Origin: Liolophura sinensis
Taxonomy: Eukaryota; Mollusca; Polyplacophora; Chitonida; Chitonidae
NCBI RefSeq assembly: GCF_032854445.1
Contig: NC_088304.1
Coordinates: 10,923,704-10,987,703, forward strand
Direction of reading: 5' to 3'
DNA: 64,000 nucleotides
Each line of letters opens with the position of its first letter. Positions within the stretch are counted from its first letter, which is position 1. Under the pieces are notes generated by a model. It was not told where the DNA came from. It worked only from the letters and a program-made list of their open reading frames with translations, and made no database searches. Position numbers and translations under genes: made by a program. This document shows positions 40,201 to 52,200 of the stretch, one piece after another.

Positions 40201-43200
40201 CATAAACGGATTACACAATGGCAGAAAGCGATGCCACGTTCAAAATGTAATACAGAACAGAGTAAAACAAGAGCAGCGACAACATAATGTGATAGATGGC
40301 AAATGGCCACATCAAGTCAGAAATCAGAAGATTTGTCAGGTATCTGCCGAAAGGCCGTGGTTTTCTCTGGCCTTTGGAGGTTTCTTTCACGCATTACCTC
40401 ACCGAGGAAAACGACTGAGATATTTTTCAGTTCGGTTTTGAACCAAAACATCCTTCATAGCAAGTATGAACATATGTCCTGTGTAGATGTAATGCAGTTG
40501 ATTGTATTTACCCAGAGGACTACTTTTTCAGATGTCAACGAGTGTAACACGAATAACGGTGGCTGTAGTCAGACGTGTACGAACACTCACGGGTCATACC
40601 GGTGCAGCTGTGAGCCTGGATACGGGTTGGTGAACGGGAGTCTGTGTAAACGTGAGTATCATTATACAATCAGAACGTTTAGGGTGATATGTATGTCTGT
40701 AACAATCATATGTATCCCCTACACAGAGTAAAGTGATGTTTGTGTCTCTTTTGGTGATCAGTCAGTAACTTTTACTTGAATAAGTTGCATGAGTCTTCTA
40801 TAGCGATAAGGAGACCAAGACCAAATATGTCTTGTAAATATTTATCATTACATAAATAAAGACGTACAGCGTAGAAAGTAATACCGGAGAAGCGAACGAC
40901 AAAAAAAATGGTCACATAGAATAACACGTAATAATATGGTCATACATAATAATATGGTCACACGTAATAAGTCAAATCGCCCTCTTGACAAGTTACGTTA
41001 ATCAGGGTTTTATTCTTACCCGAATTATGACTTGAATATTGAAAGTGGAGCTGATTGCCGGTTGCCATGGTATAAGTTAGTCACAATATAATTTGTTATT
41101 TTGATTTTGTTCGTCAGGATGCTTTTTAACTGTCAAGATGACTGGCTTATGTATATTATGTACAGGTAATGGTTTTTAATTCCGGCATATCACCTGTCTG
41201 TTGCAGCGATCTGTTTCCGCGGTGCCCCCGGGACCTGCCCAAATGGGGGAAGATGTCTAAGCCCCGACAGGTGCTCCTGTCCCCGGGGGTTTTCCGGTTC
41301 ACCCTGTTCAGGTAGGTAAAGTTATCTTCAAGTCATTTACCGAGAATGCTTCGAGAACAAAAGGGTACTAAATGAAATATTATTCGTGGACACTTTGAGA
41401 AATGCTCATATTTCATTCATTCATTTTGTTTTACCCCTGTTCAGTATTACCGCAGTAACGTATGCAGTCACATTTATCATCATAAGAACACTTTCAATAT
41501 TGGCTCTGAGAGTAAGTACAATCGATCAGAAAGTTAAAGGTTCCTTTGTCGTCTAGGGGATCAACACGCCAACAATGACCCAGGAGCCTACCACCAATGC
41601 AGTCTCCCTCAGTTTATTTATTTATTTATTTATTTGATTGGTGTTTTACGCCGTACTCACGAATATTTTACTTATGCGACGGCAGCCAGCATTATGGTGG
41701 GAGGAAACCGGGCAGAGACCGGGGGAACCCACGACCATCCGCAGGTTGCTGATGACCTTCCCCACGTACGGTCGGAGGGGAAGGCAGCATGAGCTAGACT
41801 TGAACTCACAGCAACCGCATTGGTGAGAGGCTCGTGGGTCATTACGCTGCGCTAGCGCGCTAACAAACTGAGACACGGAGGCACTCCTCTGTATTGAGGG
41901 AAGTGGACTAAGGAAGGAGACTGAGTTCGCCTCCAGTTCATGCTCGAACCGGTTTCCTCCCACCATAATGCTGACTCCTGTCATATAAGTGAAATACTCT
42001 TGACTACGGCGAAAAATACAAATAGATCAATATATAAACGGAAGTTTGAGGACAAATGCACATTGGAATTAGAGAATATTTATGATTGATTATGTATTTC
42101 TTACAAAGATTACCCCTGTTTTAGATATAAACGAGTGCCTCCAAAACAATGGTGGATGCTCGGGCACTTGCACGAACACACAGGGATCCTTCACATGCAA
42201 CTGTAGCCATGATTACCAGCTTGCTGCGGACATGCGCACGTGTAAAGGTAATATTGGAATTTTCCGTATAATCTACCTAGTGGCTGACGATGTCTACATA
42301 ATGTAACTGCAGAACCTATCAAGGTGTCTGTATAATCTATCTGGTGAACTAATGGCTCACGGTGTCTACATAATGTACCTGCACAAACTATGAAGGTGTT
42401 TGTACAATCTACCTGGTGAACTCCTGGCTAACGGTGTCTACATAATGTACCTGCACAAACTATGAAGGTGTTTGTACAATATACCTGGTGAACTCCTGGC
42501 TAACGGTGTCTACATAATGTACCTGCAGGACCTATCAAGGTGTCTGTATAATCTGAACTCGTGATTGACGGTACAGAAATGCTCAGACTTTGATGCCTGA
42601 CCTGCCACCCTAAAATTCAAAATATTGGGCATGGAATACCTTGAATACTGTATATGAATCGAAAGCAAATGTTATAATATTGTCAAGCTCTCGCCAGCCT
42701 ACCGATAAGCATTATCAATGCAAAGGCCTTCGTAAATTGGAAAGGTATATGTAGGCCTACATGTATATTGTTACGTTTTGGACAAATGACTACGGTTGTA
42801 AGAACGGAATCACTCCGTCAGCCTGAATCCTGTATTTCTGTTAAATCGCTTAGGCATATAAGTGAACGCACCTGTGGGTGTGGACAAACACAATTCCTGC
42901 GTTTAATGTACATATACAGAAAGCAACTTAGCGAAAGGAAGTGGTAGTTAGTCTGGTAACTTATCATTATTAATAATCATTTCAGCAATCTGCCAGGGAC
43001 TTCCAGCAGGCACATGTCGCAATGGTGGTACCTGTGTTCAGCCAGGTGTGTGTGAATGTCCGGGTGGATTCTCTGCGCCTGCTTGCAAAGGTAAGAAACA
43101 AGTTACAATTCTGTTTTGAAAAGTGACTAAAGTTGCAGATTTTCGTTGAACACTCAGCTCTCGTATGATAGCTAGCACAGGGAACATATTTCATTTCATT

Positions 43201-46200
43201 ATAATGGTCTGTTTTTCACAAAATGTGGAAACAATTATTTGTGACGATCTGGCGGACGGACAGACGAAGTGTAAACGTGTATCTATAATTCAGAACAGAC
43301 ATTCATATACCAGCCGTCAACCAATGAGGACGTTTGTGGTCATCAATCACAGACCACAAAGGAACTAAGGAAGTATATAAAGTACGAAAATCGGCCAGAA
43401 TCATGCAAAGGGAAGCAGTCTACAGTTTTTTATGATGTTAGAAAGACACAAAGTATGTTCTTGGCGATTGAGTGAAATCAGTATTTAAATCATGCACAAT
43501 GATAGAATATAAGTTGTCGATAACAAATGATTGCAAATGTTCATACACCCGTGGGAATCTAATTCGACATGATGAATATACAGCCCGAAGTCCCGGTTTA
43601 GACGGAATTAGATATACAGCAGAGGCATATGCGATCGTGTAAGGTGAATGTTAACTAGTTATTTCAAAGCCGGAAAATCAAGTTTATATATAAGAACTGT
43701 CAAGCCAAAAGCTTATCGGCATACTTTTGTCCCTTCTATTCATCCAGAAGCGTAAATGCACAGTTCATAGCAGTATGAGTTATACAGTTCACAAAGAGAT
43801 AAAGATTTGAAACCCAGGCGTCCCACCATGACTTTTTACTATCGGCTTTTGTTATGTCCTCATTTTAACATCAATGCGTTGAAATTCGGCCAGTCAAGAC
43901 GCGCCATAGGAATTTACTCATATACCGTCTTTATCATGAAACTTTTGTTGGAAATCAGGAGTGAATTGTAATTCTGTATATTTGATACCCACACAAAAGA
44001 ATTTATTTTCAGAGATCAGGTTTGTTGCATCTTGTTGTACCCGAAAGTGTACACCTGCAAGTCCTCAATACAACATAAACCCGTTCTCAGGTTAGGGTTA
44101 GAAAGAATTTAAACCGGTCAAACCAGGCATTGAATACCCATACATAAGATATGCCCAAGAAACCCGTATTCTTTTCAGGTAATGAGGTGAAATGTTCCGG
44201 GTCTGGTTGACCTCGTTCGACTCTGCCGACAGTCTTGCTATGTATAAGTCGTACAACATTGCCTGTGCAAATAGTAGCCAGGCAACTTATATATAACCAA
44301 TCGACAATGTTGAGACCTACTTCCCTATGCAGTCTTGTGCAACTTGATACAGGCTGGCTGTGTTAGGAATCCAGCCAGCAGATAAAGAATGTAACTCAAA
44401 ACGACGAGCAATGAATTGCAGTTGTACACCCTGTTGAAATTTTGTGTAAAGATTTACACAATTATGCACAACCTGTATAGATTTTGTGTAACTGTGTATT
44501 TAAAACAGTAAACGTTTCATTAATATGGTCAAATGATGCCCACATTGACTTACTTATAAGTAAACATCCACGCCATTCCTTTAAAATCTGTAATACTCAT
44601 GTTTTCGAAGCTATACGTTGGAGAGCGTTCAGAACTTTATAAGCCTAGCAATTTCTAACAGAGATAATACGTTCTTAACGGGTTTTTGGTCCTTTTGATC
44701 CCTTTGCTATTTATGCATTTACATTAAGAGTTACCATAAAACGCTGACTGAGGTAAACAGACAAAAGGGCATATTTCACTGGTCACATGTGACCATTTGG
44801 CAGCTGTCGTCGCTGCTCTGGTTTTTCTCTGTGCTGTACGTCTTAATTATATTTTCAAGTCCCGGAAATATAGGATTAAGTCCTACACAGGGCCAAATAG
44901 GTCAACATGTACTTCAGACTTAAAACTTGCACTGTATATATAAACCTGTTTGAAATGTTCGGAATGACAAATGTTTGTAAAAGTACGCCCTATTGTACAT
45001 GGGAAGGTCTGCCAACAACCTGCGAATGATCGTGGGTTTTACACGAGCTGTGCCCGCTTTCTTCCCATCATACGACTGGCCGCCGTCGTATAAGTGAAAT
45101 ATTCTTTAATATGGCGTAAAACACCAATCAACTAGATAAATAAAGTACTTCTGAGTTTACTGATACATCGATCCAAAACAACACCTTACCTATACCTTGG
45201 AGGTTGAATTATTTAATCATGCCTATTCGGTTAAGATCATTTCGATAAGCCCAGGATGTTTTATTATTAAGTATTATTTAGCATTAAATTTACTTGAAAT
45301 GGTTTAATTATTATCTAAACCAGTACGCATGTACTTAAACAAAAAGTAAACCTTTACTGAAGCCGGTGAAGCTACCTTTCAGTGACGGTTTACAACAAAA
45401 TATTTACAGAGCACAGAACGAGCTGTAAATTTAGGCGTCAAAACATTGTTTCACCAGCCGTCAACCAAAATGGCTGTTCCGAGTCAATAATCGCAAGACC
45501 AGTCTCCAAAGCAATGTTTAACACAGCAAAAACTAAGACGGTACACAAAGTAAGAAATTATAAATTCATGCAGAAAGAAGAAGTAAACAAGACGGATTTC
45601 CACCGCTCTTTTATCTAGTTCTGCTTCACTGAGACGAATTACCGAAGAAAAGTAAGAGCCCAACCGGAAACATTATACTGATACGGGTCAACCAGTCGTT
45701 GCACTATCCCCCTATTGCCGGACACAAAGCGAGGAAGCTATAACTGCCTCTTTTAAGGTCTTAGGTGTGACCTGACGCAGGATTGATCCGGAATCTTCCG
45801 CCCCGAATCGGACGCGCTACCAACTGAGCTATAGAGGCCAGTACGGGTATATAGAACATACAAGCGTGTGAGATGTCAACAATGAAAATGTGTATCTCAG
45901 TTGCGCTTTGGTTGCAACTGTTTATATATCCAACGTGGCAGTCTAATTCAACAGGATGAATATCCAGCTCCGAGTTACGCGGGATTAGATACAGTTATGA
46001 GGCAGACTGAGAGAGAGATCATGGGCCCTCTTTGCCGTATTTGCTAACAAGAGATGTGTATTTGCTGTATAAAATTTAAGGAACTTAAAGTGAAAAACGG
46101 TAGAATATCCTTGACAAACTAGCTTCTGCATTAAAACCATCAACCACCGACATCAAATTGTTTCAAAACCGTACTCTTTTTTCACATACTTGCCTGGTCA

Positions 46201-49200
46201 GACGTTCCGCAAAATACATGAGGAAGAGATACAGTTTGCATGTGTAGCAAAGCCAAGGATATAGTTACTTGTACATTATTGACTTGGAAAAAAAAACTCC
46301 GGTCTCAAAATTTACATCAGATAATCCCAATCTGGTTACTTACTTTGTAAGTAACCATTACAGGGAAGGACACATTGCTAAAAAAGTAATAATATAAAAA
46401 CCATATATTATAATATTAGTATAATTTGTAATATTAAAACTACATCAGAATAACTTAATTCATGCTTTTCCTAAGATTTTATTTTCACTGAAATAAATGA
46501 AGTCAACTGTTTCGATTGTAGGGTTGTCTTTTTGGGCCATGTGGATATTGCACGTCGTTAGTGTCGCCTGACCGTCTTTTTATTATGCCTGAAATATTTC
46601 ACTTTTCGGTGCATGACCACAGATTACACGAGTAAGGTTCAGAAAACAATGACCCATGAACATAAATGTGTAGAAAACGTGGTGTGTCAACATGGTCCAT
46701 TAAGCCCATCGTCCAGCCCAAACATTTTACTGAATTTGTTTTCAGATACACGTTTTATGGCCTTTTTATCGATGTTTACTTCATTGTTCAGATTTCTGTG
46801 CCATCTTGACAGTTAAATTCATAATAGTAAGTGTTCTGTAATACCGTAATACCTGGGAATAGTTGTCATAGCCCTCACACGGAATTAAAAAGCTCAGTGT
46901 CCTAAATGTATAGCTTAAATGCAAACTCTATGTATCTTAGTCGCGTTTCCGGGCAACGGATCTTAGAACTGCTCTTATTAAAAGATGTGATGCTAACCCA
47001 GCGACCTCCCCCCTCCACCGCCACCTTATCTCTTGGTTAAGGTATCTTACCCCAATAAAACAAAATCGTGCCGTGTATCGTGTATCTTACCCCAATAAAA
47101 CAAAAAAGTACAGGACGGCTTGTTTTCAATGCAAAAGGTTTTAGAATCATCTACGTGTCTATATAAGAACGTACCATTTTCTAAAGCGCTCTCAGCAAAT
47201 CACTCTCTTTTTCAACTTCACCAATTTTATTTCAGATACCAATGAATGCCTCTCCGGTAATGGCGGATGTGAGCACCAGTGTGAGAATACAGAGGGATCC
47301 TTCCGGTGTAGATGTTCCTCTGGATACCGGTTAGCTGAGGATGGAAAGGCGTGCGCCGGTAAATCTGAGGAGTAATCCGGAATCGGGAAAAAAGGAAAAA
47401 CGAAATATTTCATCACACGATATGTCCTCATTTTTATTACATTTCGTTATGCCTCTATCAGATTGCAGGGTAATGGATGACCAGCGGTAGTTGGCTAATC
47501 CACCGCAACTCGGACTTGACCAGCCGTGGCACTCTCTCATTTGACATTTAGCGTGAGAAAATGGAAGAAATTCTGTAAGATATAACACGGGTGACACGAT
47601 AGTCTTAAGTTTTTTATCTGTCTTGCAGATATTGATGAATGCGCAGAGGGTACTTCCGGCTGCAGCAATTTTTGTGTCAACGATCCCGGAAGTTTCCACT
47701 GCAGCTGCTCTCTGGGATACCAGCTTGGAGTAGATGGGCGTCAGTGTCAAGGTATATATCAGGATGTATTGATATGATTTAATGGCAGAGGTGATCCTCA
47801 GTTATACCGGTTTTTCCTTTAGGATTTATCTCCTTTTAAATCAGAAATCTGATAATATTTTATTCTTGTGACATTGTTTCTGTACTGTTGGGATGTGTTC
47901 CAAATATCCAAGTATAAATCACCATTTGCTGATGCATTTTTCACCCGTCACTCGCCATATTAAACTCTCCATATGCTAAATGTATTTTTGAGTATTCTAC
48001 GGTTTGAATGACTTGTAGACTTAGACGAATGCCAGGCTAATAACGGTGGCTGTACTCAGACGTGTTCCAACACTGAGGGTTCTTTCATGTGTTCATGTCG
48101 CGATGGTTTTGTCCTCGATGGGGACAAGAAAACGTGCAGAGGTATGATCACTTGTGACACCAACTTAGATACCAGAAAACTTGCAGAGGTAAGAACGCGC
48201 GTGACACCAACTTAGACACCGGAAAGCATGCAGAGGTAAGATTACGTGACATCCACAGAAACACAGGAAAATGTGCAGAGGAAAGACCTTGTGTGACATC
48301 AACAGACACACAAGATGGAAAATACCAGGCGAGACACCAACAGAAACACAGAAAACGTGCAGAGATAAGATCATGAGTGACACCAGTAAAGACACTAGTA
48401 GAATGCTGCCATAAAACACACACCAAGTCTTTAATTTTTACGCGAGCTATATGATTCTGGTGAAGAAACACAAAACTCAGACACATTCCTTTCTACGCCC
48501 ACTAGATTAAACAGTGGGGCCTAACCTATTGCTGGGAAAAGGTGGGGTGGTGAGCAATTCATTCAAAATGTTGTTTGTCCGTCCAGTAAAGACTTGCTGC
48601 CGTTATGACTTAATTTTAACGAAAACATGCTTTTATTTTCATGAATAACATTTCTCTAAAACGTGTACAAAGCCAAATACATCTTCAATCTGTGAACGTG
48701 GACGTATAACAAATATCCAAATCTGAGTGTAAATCAATCACATATCTCTCATGATATTACCTTTAATTTCAAACAGATGCTTCAGACTGCGATGACAAAC
48801 AGTTCGTCTGGTGCTGGCCACAGTGTAGCCAATCAGCGTCTTCCTGTGAGTGCCCCTCTGGTCACGTACTTCACAGCAATGGGATCAACTGCGTAGGTAA
48901 GCTCATCAACAGACCGCTACATGGTCTATACAGACATACAATATAACAAGGTGACCGAGTACCTATGTACTGTTGAATATTATAAGGAGATGAAAATGCA
49001 CCTTGTGTTAAGACATAAATGAAACAATTTTCTGTGAACTGTTTGGAGAAATGCCTCGTTTTTATCGTAAACAGATTTCAATTAGCTATCATGAAACATT
49101 GCGTGCATGAATGTATGTGCATCCCTATGATTTTACGTCGTAGGTGCGTTTATACATAAAAAGTGTCTTCTAGTGTCAAGCTGGGGCCTCCGTGGCTCAG

Positions 49201-52200
49201 TTGGTTAGCACGCTAGCGCAGCGTGATGACCCAGCAGTCTCTCACCAATGCGATCGCTGTGAGTTCAAATCCAGCTCATGATGGCTTCCTTTCCGGCAGT
49301 ACGTGGGAGGTTCTGTCAGCAACCTGCGGATGGTCGTGGGTTTCTCCCGGTTTCCACCCACCATAAGGCTGGCCGCCGTCGTATAAGTGAAATATTCATG
49401 AGTAAGGGCGTAAAAACACCAATGAAATAAATAAATAAATAAATCTTGTCTCAAGTCCATGCTGCAATAGTGCTGGCTCCACTGAAAGTATCGCGCTGGA
49501 GACACCAGACATCACATTGCGCTTATTCAAATTATACTGACACTGGCCAATCAGTACTGTTTGCTTGATTTAACCTCTCTCAGCTGAGCACAAAGCGAGG
49601 AAGCAGCAGATGCCAATTCTACAGGTCTTTGTATGACCTGACCCGGGTTTGATCCTATTTCTATAACCATTAGGCTATCGAAGAGGAATTTAACAGGAAC
49701 ACCATAAGCTGAAGACTTGTATTGTGTACGTAGCCATGGTTCATATTCTCCTGTTAAGCATGAAAGAACAAAATGTTTACATGGAGAATCAGTGTTGTAT
49801 ATAAATGTAAATTACTAAAGGTGTGTTTATAATACAGAACTGAATATTGTCTGTGAAGAAACAGAGTACCTGGTGCTTAGGTACGAAAATCTAGTAACTT
49901 GTATAATTACGCAAGCCACATATAACAAATTTTGTTTGAAATTTAATGGTAAGTAATTACTATGTGGATGGTCGCCGAGTGCCAGCTAGTATTGCATTGT
50001 TTATAAAATAAGATGTACTCAGTGTGAATAGTGCCCGGCAAAGTAACAATGACATTGCACAAAGTGAATAGATCACGTAATGTCCACGCTGCTCTCTTAT
50101 AGACAGTAAATGGCTGAAGGGAGTTCGTGCTCTGTTGTAAGGGACCGAACAAAAGAGTGCTACGTTAGTAACAAAAGAAGCACGAGTTTCTTGCGGACTG
50201 GAGAGGGCCAGTCTAATATATGTGTTCATTTCACGTTATTTAGTGCAAAACTTAATGCACAATGACACTGCACTAACGAAGTTAAATTAAAGATGGTATC
50301 AATAAATTACGGCATAGTAAATAAAATACTGTTCTCATTTGGTCCTGTTATATTTTTGGTAGATTTACACTTTGTTTGCACTCAACCGGACATTGGATCT
50401 GAACGATGAAAGCAGCATTCCCTTTGGTCAAAGACATCTATAGTGGGTCGGTCAAGATAACATGTTGAGGCTGTGATTGTCGGCTAGCCAATATTACCGT
50501 TGTTGTTGAATCCCGAAAAATAGTTACATCAGGCACACGTTTACAGCGTTCCACAATAAAATGTCGGCTTTGGTCCTGAAAGCATTCACCGAGAGGTTCA
50601 AACAGTAATCTATCAAATTAAGAATACGTCTCCGTAAAATTAGCAGTCCCTCAGCACGAAAGAACAAAATGTTTCCCTTAGAACATTCTTGAAAAGTACA
50701 TATTATTTATGAAACAACAACACATGCATCACTGTTAGTGCCAGCGCGGAGCAATGACCTTGGAGCCTCTTACTAATGCGGTAGCTATGTTTTCAAGACT
50801 AGCTCATACTGGCCTCCTCTCCGGTCAGACGTGGGCAGGTCTGTCAGAAACCTGTGGGTGATCTTTAATATCACTGAGCTCTACAGGTTTACTCCCGCCT
50901 TTGTACGAGTGAAATATTTTTCAGCACGGTGTAAAACCCCCAAAAAGTAAATAAATACATGAAAAAAACTATTAGTGCGCCACCGAACGCGTTACTTCAG
51001 AAGTGCATAACACTTAAGAACCAGCCAGGATGTATATCTGTACAGAGCACAACGTTTATACAACCATACAACCTATAACAAGAATTGTAGCGTTTTATAC
51101 CCAAAAAACTCAACTTGATAAGTAAGTATATATAGAAAGCTTGAACAAAGTTTGGCAAGCTTGTAATTAGCAAGTACATTACTTAGTTTGCTTGGGGGGT
51201 AGGCATGGAACTTTGGTGAAAGTGGTCAGTGCTATAAAGTGAATAATATATGTTTCGTTTGCAGACCCTTGTTTTATCAAGCCCTGTCAACATAACGGCG
51301 TGTGCTCCAAACCCTCCCCTGATGCAACAACTTTTACATGTGACTGTACCAACACGGGTTACCAAGGAGACCGGTGTGAAACGGGAATCATCTCATTGCC
51401 AGGCAATGTACGAGTCAGAGCCGGGGTTCTGTCAGACAATTTTGTGGTGACAGCTTTTCCGGAGCGGGAGTTAATCCTTAGTGCAATGAAGAATGATGAT
51501 GTGCTGGTTTTCCCCGGACAAGTGTTCATCCGGAGTCCAGCTTCTAGCGCCACTTTTAAAATTCTCTCTCCTGACAGTGGGAAATTCGTCGTAAGCTTCA
51601 GAGCTTCTGGGGTAGACTCTGGATCTTTCAGTAACGTCACCACTCTCGAGATTCTGTCCGATGACGTTTTCTCAAAATACCAAATTCCCTTTGAGGGACT
51701 TCCGGAGGGGAATTTCTTCATCGACCTCAGTCTCCGAGGTGAAGACTATAAGTTCACGTCCACGTCTCAGTGGTACCGACTCAACTCCGACCCAAATGTC
51801 TTCTTCACCAAAGGTGTCACATTTTCATCTGTTGGAAATCTCTCAGTGCCCATGTCTGTTAACGGTCTGGAGGTAAACGTAAACAACCAGTTAACAGTCG
51901 GTCCTGTGAGTGGCCGTCGGGGCCCAGACGTAGGATCGGCTGTTTCAGGAGAAGTCATCAGAAGAGCGAGACAAGCCTCTTTTGAACTCTCAGTCAAAGA
52001 TATCAACGACTTCATCAAGGAACACAGTTTATTACGACAGCTTTTTGTGTTGCTTGAGCCTTTGTTGCCGAAATGGTTGAGAATGTTTGTCGGCACAAAC
52101 TCTCCGCAACCCTTCTTTTTTGCAACGATTGCTACCGGAAGTACTGTAAAGAAGACAACCTATTGCAAAGGCGCGCCAGTTTTTGATGATACCAGATATC

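Noticed and set aside
48148-48486. 112-codon minus-strand frame with repeated VSVGVS phrases
   Set aside because: Translation of the 47-bp tandem array in intron 14.
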